A stretch of 64,000 bases of DNA from Sutcliffiella horikoshii (GTDB taxonomy: Bacteria > Bacillota > Bacilli > Bacillales > Bacillaceae_I), in assembly GCF_019931755.1 (NCBI RefSeq), contig NZ_CP082918.1, forward strand, positions 1,468,001-1,532,000, given 5' to 3'. Positions 46,775 to 55,882 of the stretch are shown in pieces. The stretch's first letter is position 1. Each line of letters begins with the position of its first letter. The translations under genes were made by a program, and so were the position numbers. The notes under the pieces are model-generated. The model had not been told where the DNA came from and ran no database searches. It saw nothing but the letters and a program-made list of their open reading frames with translations.

Positions 46775-47843
46775 TTACACCTGGGTTATTTCCATCTCAA
46801 TCTGTCTCTTTCTTACAGGGTGCTTGGAAAAGGAAATAGTGGATGATATTAATATTGAATCAGTGGAGGGCTTTGATTTAATAGGGGAAAACGAAGTGAT
46901 GGGTACTTTCGTTGTCCCTGTATATCAAGCCGATAAAAAGATTGTCAATGAAACATTTACCGCAATCTCCCAGTTGAACAAAGATATATTAAGGAGTGCG
47001 CAGAAAGAATCATCCGTCCCGATTGTTAACGGGAGCTTAGAGCTAGTGTTGTTCAACAAAGCGATGGCAGAAAAGGGTATTCTCCAACTAGTGGACGGTT
47101 TACAACGGGATGCAAGTATCGGAACAGGTTTATACTTGGCAATTGTGGATGGAGAGACAAAGGAACTATTAGAACAAAACCTTGGTACCAGGGGGACAGG
47201 GGATCATCTTTTCAACTTGCTTAAACACAATATAGAGAGACGGGACGTTCCAAAAACCAATTTGCATATTTTCCTGTCAGATTATTTTCAAAAGGGGAAG
47301 GATCCCAACTTACCTATTTTAAAGAAAACAGAAGATAGTGCAGAAATTGTGGGAGTCGCAGTTATGAAAAAAGATAAATATGAAATGACCATTCCGAATG
47401 AAAAATTGTTTTATTTTAAAACACTCGTGGACAAGCATTCCGATGGGACCGTTTCTTTAGAAGTGGACGGGAAAGAGGAATTCGTTTCTATTCGCAGTAT
47501 TAAGACAGATAGGAAATTTAAGGTGAAATGGGAAGATGACACTCCTTCTATTAAAATAACAGTAAGATTGGATGGAGCGGTGAGAGAATATACCGGTAAC
47601 AAAGTAACTCCAAAGGAATTGAAGGAGTTCCAAAAGTTGTTGGAAGATAAAATCATCAAAGAATCGCAATCAATGATACAGGAATTTCAGGAAAAAGGGG
47701 TAGATCCGATTGGCTTAGGATATGAAGCAAAATCTCGTAAAAGGGGCTTTGACTATAAAAAATGGAAAGACGAGACCTATCCAACTTTAAGGGTTCAAGT
47801 GGAGGCAGATGTGAGGCTTATCAGCACAGGTATTACGGAATAG
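46761..47843 (+). CDS. GerA-type spore germination receptor, C subunit (lipoprotein)
   Basis: This 360-residue lipoprotein has a signal peptide with lipobox LFLTGC and the three-domain GerAC body (GFDLIGENEVMGTFVVPVYQ.., RGTGDHLFNLLKHNIERRDVP, GLGYEAKSR). The ATG at 46761 lies within gerB, with AGAAGGGGG upstream. It anchors to the outer face of the spore inner membrane. Confidence 0.92.
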   Translation: MRKYNYTWVISISICLFLTGCLEKEIVDDINIESVEGFDLIGENEVMGTFVVPVYQADKKIVNETFTAISQLNKDILRSAQKESSVPIVNGSLELVLFNKAMAEKGILQLVDGLQRDASIGTGLYLAIVDGETKELLEQNLGTRGTGDHLFNLLKHNIERRDVPKTNLHIFLSDYFQKGKDPNLPILKKTEDSAEIVGVAVMKKDKYEMTIPNEKLFYFKTLVDKHSDGTVSLEVDGKEEFVSIRSIKTDRKFKVKWEDDTPSIKITVRLDGAVREYTGNKVTPKELKEFQKLLEDKIIKESQSMIQEFQEKGVDPIGLGYEAKSRKRGFDYKKWKDETYPTLRVQVEADVRLISTGITE

Positions 47844-47901
47844 GTCAGATGTCCAAGTGTGTTGAATATAATAGGATAACATCTGATAAGGGGGGCTAAA
47901 C

Positions 47902-48845
47902 ATGCCTCAGAAGATTCTGTTGTATTGTGATCCCGGGATTGATGATTCCCTGGCCATTATTTATGCGTTGTTGAACCCGGAAATTGAATTGGTTGGTATT
48001 GTGACAAGCTATGGCAATGTCGATCAAGAACAAGCAACGCAAAATGTGGCTTATCTTCTCGAACTTGGCGGCAAGAAGGATATTGTATTGATTGGCGGGG
48101 CGAAAACACCATTATCTGGTGAGTTTACTCCCTATTATCCTGAGAAGGATTAGGGCCAATTAAACCTCCGGCCACGATAAAAGGAGAATTATTAAACTTT
48201 GATGCAATCTTTAAATTAATTGAGGACTATGGAGAAGAATTGATCATTGTGGATGTTGGGAGGTCCACTTCCCTTGCCATTTCCTTTAACCTAGCTGGTG
48301 CAGAAACGATGAATGCAATTAAGGGTTTTTATTTAATGGGAGGTGCCTTTCTTACTCCAGGAAATGTAACCGCAGGAGCGGAAGCAAATTTCTATGGTGA
48401 TCCGATTGCTGCAGGAATTGTAATGGAAAAAGTGAAAAATGGTGTTCTCTATCCGTTGAATGTCACGAAAGAAGCAATCATCACGCCGGAAATGATTGAT
48501 GACATTATTAAGGAAGAAAACAACCCGTATCAAAGTCTTATCAAAGAGATATTTGATTATTATTTTAAAGCTTACCAAAAGCTAATACCAGGTATAGAAG
48601 GAAGTCCTTTGCATGATGTCATGACATTGTTTGCTGTGACAACGCCGCAAGCTTTCAAATATGTGGAGAAAGAAGTCAAAGTTGGGTTAGATGAGGGGAA
48701 TTTAAGAGGAGTTAGTATCGCGGATTTTCGTCCAAAACCAGATGAGAAAGGAAATAAAGTGACTATTGCACTAGAGGTGGATCCAGAGGAATTCGCTGAA
48801 AACTTCGTAAAGGTCATGTCCTCGCCTATTTCGAACGAAAATTGA
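47902..48845 (+). pseudogene. Nucleoside hydrolase, frameshifted
   Basis: The N-terminal part has the calcium-site motif CDPGIDDSLAI and reads to PYYPEKD-stop at 48153. At 48144 another frame continues EGLGPIKPPATIKG and runs through IIVDVGRSTSLAI and GSPLHDVMTLFAV to 48845. A small out-of-frame deletion has removed a few residues between YYPE and EGLGP. The intact enzyme would cleave ribonucleosides to base and ribose. GGGGGG lies before the ATG. Confidence 0.88.
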
Positions 48846-48936
48846 TTATTGTAATATTTGGTAGTAAACAGTTCTATAGACTCATGACAGTACGTACTAT
48901 AGTAGTGTGTGAAGTTATAGAACTGGAGGGATGATA

Positions 48937-49314
48937 ATGGGAGTTAGGTTGATAAAAATTTCCGTTATCTATTTTTTGATAGGTGTTGGTATCGGTTATT
49001 ATATGTCAACGTCACATGCATACAATTTGACGCCTGTACACGTTCATATTAATCTTCTTGGATGGACCGCTCTGACACTTGCTGGTATCATTTATATTTT
49101 ATTTCCTGCAGCCGGAAAAACGAAACTTGCAACATGGCATTTTTGGTTACACAATATTGGATTGCCATTGATGATGGTTGGGTTGGCGTTTGTCGTATAC
49201 GGTAATGAGTCTTTATTGATTTTGACAATTGTCGGGGCAAATTTAACAACTTTAGGTGTGTTATTGTTTGTGATAAATGTATTAAAGAACGTCAAGCAAC
49301 CTGAAAGTGAATGA
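48937..49314 (+). CDS. Small heme-copper-oxidase-like membrane protein
   Basis: This 125-residue protein has four hydrophobic helices and the motif HVHINLLGW near residue 35, with further histidines in TWHFWLHNIG. These are the spacing and helix pattern of a small cytochrome oxidase subunit I-like protein found alone in Bacillus. It lacks the full heme ligand set of a complete oxidase. The ATG at 48937 follows GGAGGG. Role unknown. Confidence 0.7.
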   Translation: MGVRLIKISVIYFLIGVGIGYYMSTSHAYNLTPVHVHINLLGWTALTLAGIIYILFPAAGKTKLATWHFWLHNIGLPLMMVGLAFVVYGNESLLILTIVGANLTTLGVLLFVINVLKNVKQPESE

Positions 49315-49327
49315 TTTTTAATAATTG

Positions 49328-49360
49328 TCCAGTGCCCTAAAGGTGTACTGGATCTTTTTT
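49328..49360 (+). terminator. Terminator
   Basis: TCCAGT and ACTGGA pair, followed by a T run. Confidence 0.75.
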
Positions 49361-49435
49361 GTTTTGCAACTATTCCTTTAGCATGGCTTTTGATATCATG
49401 AAATGTAAGAGCAATATGAAGAAGGGGTCGATTAC

Positions 49436-49780
49436 ATGTCATTTCACCAATGTCCAAACTGTCAAGAAGAAGTAAAATATAAAACCAAGTTAACCTCTGT
49501 CTTTTTTGGGTATCGCCCAATCAAGTGTGAGGGGTGCGAAACCGTTTATGAAGTAGATGAAAAATTCCGTTTCATCTTATCTCTTTATACTGTGCTAATA
49601 CCGATTCTTATTGCTTATATGCTAAGTGCGATGATGGGGGTTTTACATACAAGATGGAGCCAAGTGCTTATTGTGTTAGTCTTTGGTTCAGCCGGGGTGT
49701 TTTATGCAGCAACCAAAGTGCGTTACAAGAAATCAAAGCTACAGCCGGCAGAAGAAAAGAAAGAAGAAAAAGCTAAATAA
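49436..49780 (+). CDS. TIGR04104-type putative zinc finger membrane protein
   Basis: This 114-residue protein starts with two CxxC knuckles separated by about 22 residues (CPNCQEE ... CEGCETVYEV), followed by two membrane helices and a charged tail (EEKKEEKAK). The CxxC-x(20)-CxxC arrangement defines this Bacillus family. GAAGGGG lies upstream. Function unknown. Confidence 0.8.
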   Translation: MSFHQCPNCQEEVKYKTKLTSVFFGYRPIKCEGCETVYEVDEKFRFILSLYTVLIPILIAYMLSAMMGVLHTRWSQVLIVLVFGSAGVFYAATKVRYKKSKLQPAEEKKEEKAK

Positions 49781-49782
49781 AA

Positions 49783-49816
49783 AACGAGAAGGATTTCGAT
49801 TCCTTCTCGTTTTTTA
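49783..49816. terminator. Bidirectional terminator
   Basis: AAAAACGAGAAGGA and TCCTTCTCGTTTTT pair perfectly between two convergent genes. Confidence 0.92.
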
Positions 49817-49822
49817 TGTTTT

Positions 49823-49978
49823 TTACACCTGATCTAGTACCCAGATCAGGAAGGCGGCCACTATGACCAGTGAGATAGCATGAAGTACAAAAGAACCGAT
49901 AAAATCTTTTAAGACAATTAAATAATGGAATTGACTTTTCTTATTATTACGTACAATTCTTCTCGCTCTCGTATCCAT
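49823..49978 (-). CDS. Small single-pass membrane protein (51 aa)
   Basis: The frame begins MDTRARRIVRNNKKSQFHYL and continues into a hydrophobic helix (GSFVLHAISLVIVAAFLIWVL). A basic cytoplasmic start, one membrane helix, GGAGTGAAG upstream and the terminator just downstream support a real gene. No family recognised. Confidence 0.65.
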   Translation of the reverse strand: MDTRARRIVRNNKKSQFHYLIVLKDFIGSFVLHAISLVIVAAFLIWVLDQV

Positions 49979-50203
49979 CACTTCACTCCTACACACATGA
50001 AGAAATTTGTAAGTATATTATACAAAATATTCTAACAAATAATAAGTAATTAAGTAGAAATTTGTAAAAAAAACTAAATATATGTACACCAGTGTCATTT
50101 TACCACATAAAAGAAAAGTGGGTAGTTATTTTATCGGAATAATGATAAGGATGTTTAGCATGAGATTGTATATCTACGTCTTGTAAAATAATTGAAATAA
50201 AGA

Positions 50204-50249
50204 TTGACGTTCCAATTTGTCTTAGTGTACTATCTAACTAGAACACTAA
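50204..50249 (+). promoter_or_regulatory. Promoter and YtrA-type operator of the ABC operon
   Basis: TTGACG (50204) and TACTAT (50228) are 18 bp apart. A perfect dyad TTAGTGT (50222-50228) and ACACTAA (50243-50249) overlaps the -10, the expected site for the GntR/YtrA repressor encoded by the second gene. Confidence 0.82.
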
Positions 50250-50268
50250 AACGCAAAGGGGAGTTTTA

Positions 50269-51048
50269 ATGGAAACCAATGCTTTTAAAGGGTTGATGAG
50301 AAAAGAATGGCTGATTACAAAAAACCATTTTATTTTCCTTACATGTTTCAAGCTTTTTATTTGGGCAGCTGTATTGGGTGGGAGTTTGTTTACCAAGAAC
50401 CATGAACTTTTGTATATTGCGACATCTATGATTATCGGAATTCATGTGATTTATATCACCATGATTGTAGGATCAGGACTGAGCTTAGAGGAAAAGTCGC
50501 AAATGTGGCTGCATAATCCACGTTCCACAACCATGATGTTAGGCAGTAAACTTCTGACAGGAATTTTGCTCCAAATCATCAGTCTATTTATGGCTTTCCT
50601 GTTATTAGGGTTAACGGTGTTCTTTTTGGATAGTCCAGGTGAAAACTTCTTAACAGCAGGGTCTATATTTCAAATGAGTATACAATTAACGTTTAGTGGC
50701 TTGGAACTTGCTATTTTTTACACGTTTTATTGGACAGTTTACCATTCGATGGGCAAGTTCGTTTTTTTAGCTAAGTTTAAAGTGGTTCTTTTCACGTTGT
50801 TTATCATTGCTAGCGTCCTTTTGATTCTATTTATTGAAAAGCAGTTGTTGGCAGGACTGCACTCGATTTTACCTTTTCCGGTTGAAATGACAAAATTCAT
50901 GAATGTCTATATTGAAGAAGAGGGCCTCGGGATCAGATCTGGCAGCGAAAATATTTCATTGGCAGGTCTACTTATTTCTTCTATAAAAATAATTGGTCTC
51001 TTTTTTCTATCAAGTTGGCTCTTAAATAAGGCGGTGGAAGTCAAATGA
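50269..51048 (+). CDS. ABC transporter membrane subunit (Ytr-type)
   Basis: This 259-residue protein has six hydrophobic helices after a short basic start (KGLMRKEWLITKNHF). The motif LSLEEKSQMWLHNPRSTTMMLGSKLL recurs in the related permease at 52124 (LLKEQRLKMWLYNPNPARSLLSSKL), showing they are paralogues. It is the first gene of the operon and overlaps the GntR regulator by 4 bp. Substrate unknown; related operons respond to cell-wall antibiotics. Confidence 0.78.
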   Translation: METNAFKGLMRKEWLITKNHFIFLTCFKLFIWAAVLGGSLFTKNHELLYIATSMIIGIHVIYITMIVGSGLSLEEKSQMWLHNPRSTTMMLGSKLLTGILLQIISLFMAFLLLGLTVFFLDSPGENFLTAGSIFQMSIQLTFSGLELAIFYTFYWTVYHSMGKFVFLAKFKVVLFTLFIIASVLLILFIEKQLLAGLHSILPFPVEMTKFMNVYIEEEGLGIRSGSENISLAGLLISSIKIIGLFFLSSWLLNKAVEVK

Positions 51049-51422
51049 CAGCAAAATACGATGCTGATAAACCGATTTATTTGCAGATCATTGATCGGAT
51101 AAGTAAAGAAATCGTTCGCGGTGTGTTAAAACCTGGAGATAAACTTCCTTCCGTGCGGGAAATGGCAATCCAGTCAGGTGTAAATCCAAATACCATTCAA
51201 AGAACATACAGTGAAATGGAGAGGATGGAAATCGTGGAAACCAAGAGAGGTCAAGGGACATTTGTTATAGATGATGAGGGGATGCTCATGAGGCTGAAAA
51301 AAGGCATGGAAACTAAAGTCGTAGAAAGTTTTGTCCAAAGCATGAGGGAGATCGGTGCTTCAGAAAAAGAGATTGTTGAAAGTGTGGAAAGATTTTTGGA
51401 GGAGGGGGAGAATCGGAAATGA
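51045..51422 (+). CDS. GntR family regulator, YtrA-like
   Basis: This 125-residue protein has the GntR winged HTH (IVRGVLKPGDKLPSVREMAIQSGVNPNTIQRTYSEME) followed by only a short helical tail, the defining feature of the YtrA subfamily. It overlaps both neighbours by 4 bp and should repress its own operon through the TTAGTGT/ACACTAA dyad. Confidence 0.9.
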   Translation: MTAKYDADKPIYLQIIDRISKEIVRGVLKPGDKLPSVREMAIQSGVNPNTIQRTYSEMERMEIVETKRGQGTFVIDDEGMLMRLKKGMETKVVESFVQSMREIGASEKEIVESVERFLEEGENRK

Positions 51423-52111
51423 TCAAATTCAAACAGGTTAGTAAAAAATACGGCAATGATATTGCAGTGAAGAATGGGGACCTATCCTTTGAAAAAGGAA
51501 AAATCATAGGATTGCTTGGTCCAAACGGAAGCGGAAAATCTACCAGTCTGAAAATGATCGCCGGTTTGGTAAGGCCTGATAAAGGCAAGGTGACGGTGGA
51601 TGGTGAGATAGCCGACAGACAGATTGCCAGAAAGGTAGCCTATATGACAGAACTTGACGTATTTTATGATGCCTTATCGGTAGAGGACATGGTCAAATTC
51701 TATGCGTCCCAATTCAAAGATCTCGATAAAGTGAAGGCGGAAGAGCTCTTGGTGTTCATGAAACTTGATCCATCCAAAAAGATAAAAACGTTGTCCAAGG
51801 GTAACAGAGGCAGGCTTAAGCTTGTGCTGGCCCTGTCCAGACAAGCAGATTACATTCTATTGGATGAGCCGTTTTCAGGATTGGATCCCATGGTGAGAGA
51901 TTCAATTGTGAAAGGACTTCTAACCTTCCTCAATTTCGGCAAACAGACGATTATCATTGCGACCCATGAAATTGATGAAATTGAATCGCTGCTCGATGAA
52001 GTGGTGTTAATAAAAAATGGAAACTTTATTGCCCATCAAAACGTAGAACATATTAGGGAATCGAATGGATTGTCGGTTAAAGACTGGATGATTGGAAATT
52101 TACAGGAATAG
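51419..52111 (+). CDS. ABC transporter ATP-binding protein (first)
   Basis: This 230-residue ATPase has Walker A GPNGSGKST, Walker B ILLDEP and a degenerate signature, LSKGNRGRLKL, in place of LSGGQ. The changed signature is common in Ytr-type ATPases. It probably works with the permease genes on either side. Confidence 0.88.
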   Translation: MIKFKQVSKKYGNDIAVKNGDLSFEKGKIIGLLGPNGSGKSTSLKMIAGLVRPDKGKVTVDGEIADRQIARKVAYMTELDVFYDALSVEDMVKFYASQFKDLDKVKAEELLVFMKLDPSKKIKTLSKGNRGRLKLVLALSRQADYILLDEPFSGLDPMVRDSIVKGLLTFLNFGKQTIIIATHEIDEIESLLDEVVLIKNGNFIAHQNVEHIRESNGLSVKDWMIGNLQE

Positions 52112-52123
52112 GGGGGAGAAGGA

Positions 52124-52900
52124 ATGGGCTATTACACGGGGCTGTTATTAAAAGATTGGAAGCTTTCGATGAAGGGACAGCTGCAGAATTATCTTTTTAT
52201 TCTAGTGCTGTGGATGATAGGTGTTGGTGTATCGTTAAGACTGGATGAACCGGAAGTTTCCATAGCTGTTGGGCTGACTTTAATATGCATCCATATTTTC
52301 TACATGGGAACCGATATGGTGATGAATCTTTTAAAAGAGCAAAGATTAAAGATGTGGTTATATAATCCTAATCCTGCTCGATCTCTGCTTTCTAGTAAAT
52401 TGGTAATCTCATTGTTCAACTGCCTGATTTCTATTACTTTTGCCATCGCATTGTATGCGATTTCCTGTTTCATCAGTGGCCAGCCTTTTTTACAAGGTAA
52501 GGAATTTATTGAAGGCTTTGCATTAATAGGTACCATTATAGGTGTTGGCATGTATTTAGCGATTTGGGCCATTTTTTTCTGGTCCCAATATGCTGCTGCA
52601 AAAGGGAAGCGCTTTGAGTATGTGCGTATCGCATTCAGCGGGTTAATTGCGTACTTTATTTTTCAGATACATCAAGGTTTCATGTTCAGTTCTTTATATG
52701 AACGACTCAAGGATGTTGGCAGTTTTCCTTCCGTATCTTTAGGTACTATAGTCACAAATGAAACGCAAGATGGGTATCAGGAAATTTCGCTAGGAGTTAG
52801 TTTGTCAGAGTTTTCCCTTGCGCTGTTTACGGTATTTCTAGCTGTAAGTGTATTGGTTTTTTTCCTCTCAGTAAAAAATATGAAGAAAATAGAAGTATAA
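52124..52900 (+). CDS. ABC transporter membrane subunit (second)
   Basis: This 258-residue six-helix protein is a paralogue of the one at 50269 and follows the ATPase by 12 bp. GGGGGGAGAAGG precedes the ATG. Together the two may form a heterodimeric channel. Confidence 0.8.
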   Translation: MGYYTGLLLKDWKLSMKGQLQNYLFILVLWMIGVGVSLRLDEPEVSIAVGLTLICIHIFYMGTDMVMNLLKEQRLKMWLYNPNPARSLLSSKLVISLFNCLISITFAIALYAISCFISGQPFLQGKEFIEGFALIGTIIGVGMYLAIWAIFFWSQYAAAKGKRFEYVRIAFSGLIAYFIFQIHQGFMFSSLYERLKDVGSFPSVSLGTIVTNETQDGYQEISLGVSLSEFSLALFTVFLAVSVLVFFLSVKNMKKIEV

Positions 52901-52915
52901 AAGGAGCTATGTAGC

Positions 52916-53833
52916 ATGAGTGATGTGGCAGTAAAGCTTACAAACGTTTGCAAGGACATAGGTAGCAAGGAAATCATTAAAGATGTATCTTTTGAAGTGT
53001 ATAAAGGAGAAGTTTTCGGTTTTCTTGGACCAAACGGAGCCGGAAAAACGACAACCATTCGAATGATGGTTGGATTAATGAGTATTACTTCAGGTGATAT
53101 TTACATCGACGGAGCAAGCATTAAGACGGATTATGAGAAGGCGGTTCGCCAAGTGGGAGCAATAGTCGAGAATCCGGAAATGTATAAGTTTCTGACGGGA
53201 TATCAGAACTTGAAACAATATGCCAGGATGATGCCCGGGATTACAGCAGAACGATTGGATGAAGTAATAGAATTGGTCGGATTAACCGGTAGAATCCGTG
53301 AAAAGGTTAAAACCTATTCATTAGGGATGAGGCAACGCTTAGGAATAGCGCAGGCCTTATTACATAAACCGAAAGTGTTGATTCTTGACGAACCAACAAA
53401 CGGGCTGGATCCTGCAGGTATACGTGAGATACGAGATTATTTACGAAGTCTTGCCAGGGAAGAAGGAATGGCGATTGTTGTTTCAAGTCATCTACTATCC
53501 GAAATGGAACTAATGTGTGATAGAGTCGGTATCATCCAAAAGGGTGAGTTAATTGATATTCAAAGTATAAGGGACTTTATAAACGATGGCGGTAAAACTT
53601 TGTATCAACTGGAGTGTGAACCGGCGGAAGAGGCGATGGAACTGATGCGTGAAATGGATATGCCTCATAATCTTGCAGAGGGCAGATTGCAGGCGGAGAT
53701 GGATCGTGCAGCTGTCCCTATGTTTATCAAAAGTTTAGTAGATCGAGATATTGCTGTTTTTGAAGTGAAGGAAGTAACGAAAACCTTAGAAGACAAATTC
53801 TTAGAAAAAACGTCACAGGAGCGAGGTGTCTAA
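52916..53833 (+). CDS. ABC transporter ATP-binding protein (second, bacitracin-type)
   Basis: This 305-residue ATPase has Walker A GPNGAGKTT, signature YSLGMRQRLGIAQALL and Walker B LILDEPTNGLDP, with the longer C-terminal extension of BcrA-like exporters. It pairs with the permease immediately downstream, forming a second, separate ABC exporter in the same operon. Confidence 0.9.
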   Translation: MSDVAVKLTNVCKDIGSKEIIKDVSFEVYKGEVFGFLGPNGAGKTTTIRMMVGLMSITSGDIYIDGASIKTDYEKAVRQVGAIVENPEMYKFLTGYQNLKQYARMMPGITAERLDEVIELVGLTGRIREKVKTYSLGMRQRLGIAQALLHKPKVLILDEPTNGLDPAGIREIRDYLRSLAREEGMAIVVSSHLLSEMELMCDRVGIIQKGELIDIQSIRDFINDGGKTLYQLECEPAEEAMELMREMDMPHNLAEGRLQAEMDRAAVPMFIKSLVDRDIAVFEVKEVTKTLEDKFLEKTSQERGV

Positions 53834-53835
53834 CA

Positions 53836-54801
53836 ATGAAAAATTTAATCCAAAATGAACTAATTAAATGGTTTAGAAGGCCAAGCTTTTATGTGATGAG
53901 TGCGATTTTGGTGTTATTGTCGGCCGTTGGAGTCATTTTTACTATCATGATGGGATCAATGCTGGACGATGCGAGAAATGAAGGAGGTGCGAATGGCCAA
54001 GAGCTTAGCTGGGAGGAATCCTTAGAGCAGGAAAATCAATACCTGGAAATGACTATTGAAGAGTCAGAGGAAGGGGATAGAGCCAATCTCGAGCGACAGT
54101 TGGCAATCAATGAGCACCGCTTGGAAAATGATATGGAACCCACAACTGGGAACACTGTGTGGACATATATGAATGAGAATTTTGGATTGACAAGCCTGAT
54201 TACTCTATTTGTTGTCATCATTGCGGCAGGTATGATTGCTAGTGAATTTACTTGGGGGACCATCAAGCTCTTAATGATCAGACCCATAAGAAGAAGTAAG
54301 ATTTTGCTGGCAAAATACATCAGCGTACTTGTGTTCATGGTCATTTTTTATACAATCTTTTTTGTGAGTACATTTGTAACGGGTGCTATTGCTTTTGGTT
54401 TTGATAGTACGCCTTCCCTATTGTATGTTGGTGGTGAAGTGCTTGAGGTTCATCCATTTTTATACTTACTATTAAAACTGGCATTAAGCAGCTTAGGGGT
54501 AATCATGTTCGCTACTATCGCCTTCATGATATCCAGTGTATTCCGGAATAACTCGCTTGCAATCGGGATTTCTCTATTCCTACTTTTTACAGGAACCCAG
54601 ATTACTACGCTGATTGCCATGAAGTTTGAATGGGCCAAGTATTCTCCTTTTGCCAACATTCATTTTGAAACATTGCTTGAAGGAATGCAAATTGTTCCAG
54701 GAGTTAGTTTTGGCTTCTCTTCGGTCATGTTTTTAATCTATTTTGTGTTGTTGCATGTGGTTAGTTTCTGGACATTTGTGAAACGTGACATTGCTGCTTA
54801 A
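53836..54801 (+). CDS. ABC transporter permease, ABC-2 type
   Basis: This 321-residue protein has one N-terminal helix, a large acidic extracellular loop (about residues 40-110: MLDDARNEGG..LEQENQYLEMTIEESEEGD) and five C-terminal helices. The loop is unusually rich in glutamate. It follows the BcrA-like ATPase by 2 bp and completes the operon. Peptide-antibiotic export is typical of the family; substrate unknown. Confidence 0.85.
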   Translation: MKNLIQNELIKWFRRPSFYVMSAILVLLSAVGVIFTIMMGSMLDDARNEGGANGQELSWEESLEQENQYLEMTIEESEEGDRANLERQLAINEHRLENDMEPTTGNTVWTYMNENFGLTSLITLFVVIIAAGMIASEFTWGTIKLLMIRPIRRSKILLAKYISVLVFMVIFYTIFFVSTFVTGAIAFGFDSTPSLLYVGGEVLEVHPFLYLLLKLALSSLGVIMFATIAFMISSVFRNNSLAIGISLFLLFTGTQITTLIAMKFEWAKYSPFANIHFETLLEGMQIVPGVSFGFSSVMFLIYFVLLHVVSFWTFVKRDIAA

Positions 54802-54944
54802 CTATTTAGCTTAGTGGAACGGAACTGGTTGACATAATATAGTGTATGGTAATAATGGTGTATTTAACGAGTATATGTGGTATTACAACTATAAGGTCCT
54901 TTGCCTGTCATTTCGACCAATCCTTAAACAAGTAGGTGATGTTG

Positions 54945-55199
54945 ATGGAACTGGTGAATATTTCATATTTGAAAAAAGGGCAGATACAAGGTTTTTTTGA
55001 TAAGTTTCCACATTCCAAAGTGCTCTTTTCTCCCATCCGGAAGTATTATTTTGTCTCTTATGTTTACTGGGATGAACGGGACCCGATAGTATTGCAGGAA
55101 GATTTGGAGAAAATGGAACTGCTCTTTAACAGCTATATGGGGAGAGAAGCATTTTATCGAAAGAGAAAAAGAGCGGATAGTGGAGTGGGAGGTGCCTGA
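54945..55199 (+). CDS. Hypothetical protein (84 aa)
   Basis: The ATG at 54945 follows TAGGTGAT. The protein (ELVNISYLKKGQIQGFFDKF..) has alternating strands and ends with a basic stretch (FYRKRKRADSGVGGA). No recognised family. It is an isolated gene with its own terminator. Confidence 0.55.
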   Translation: MELVNISYLKKGQIQGFFDKFPHSKVLFSPIRKYYFVSYVYWDERDPIVLQEDLEKMELLFNSYMGREAFYRKRKRADSGVGGA

Positions 55200-55226
55200 G
55201 ATAATAGGTGCCTCTTTTTTTGCGCG
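55189..55226 (+). terminator. Terminator overlapping the stop codon
   Basis: GAGGTGCC and GGTGCCTC pair (two G-U pairs), followed by a T run. The stop codon lies in the loop region. Confidence 0.75.
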
Positions 55227-55350
55227 TGGGTATTGGGCCTCGAGCAACCAATCTTCCCATCCAATCGCTTAATCAATATAGGCCAACACCTCCGCCTTAT
55301 AAAGCCCATAAGCCCAAAACTTTCATGCTGCAAAGGAGATGACCTATAGA

Positions 55351-55806
55351 TTAAGATGGTTTGATGATCATTAAGATAAAGATGAGAAATCCCAAAATGC
55401 AGGTCAACCAGTAGAGATTACTGATTTTGTATAGAGTGGCATCCTGCTCGGCTGGCAGTTGAGTAGAGGCTCTGTTTTCAGGGTGTAGTAACCAACGCTG
55501 AAGTTCACTAAGTGCAGGAGAGATAAATCCGATCACAATGACTTGGATGGAAAGGTATATAACGAGAGAACCAAATAGCCACACTTGGAGGATAGAACCA
55601 TAGTTGCCAAAGAGAACTAGCAGTATTCCAGTTATCACCGCAAGTGTTCCACCAATTTTAGGGAAGTAGTCAAGTTTGTGTTGTAATAGGATGTTGTGTC
55701 GAAGGTCTGAAATGGTCTGATGTTTTCTAAGGAGTATATTTCCGAAAAATGTGGGACCAATTCCAATGACGGCAACCAAGACATGAATCAGTACAAGCCA
55801 TTTCAT
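55351..55806 (-). CDS. DUF2269 family membrane protein
   Basis: This 151-residue four-helix protein begins WLVLIHVLVAVIGIGPTFFGNI, with the conserved early histidine and glycine pattern of DUF2269. Function unknown. The second ATG (55806) is better spaced from GGGGGGA than the first (55812). Confidence 0.75.
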   Translation of the reverse strand: MKWLVLIHVLVAVIGIGPTFFGNILLRKHQTISDLRHNILLQHKLDYFPKIGGTLAVITGILLVLFGNYGSILQVWLFGSLVIYLSIQVIVIGFISPALSELQRWLLHPENRASTQLPAEQDATLYKISNLYWLTCILGFLIFILMIIKPS

Positions 55807-55882
55807 AGGCATCCCCCCAATATTATTGATACTTCAATATATGAGGGGAATGCTGGATTCATGTTCTTAATACCGATATCTG

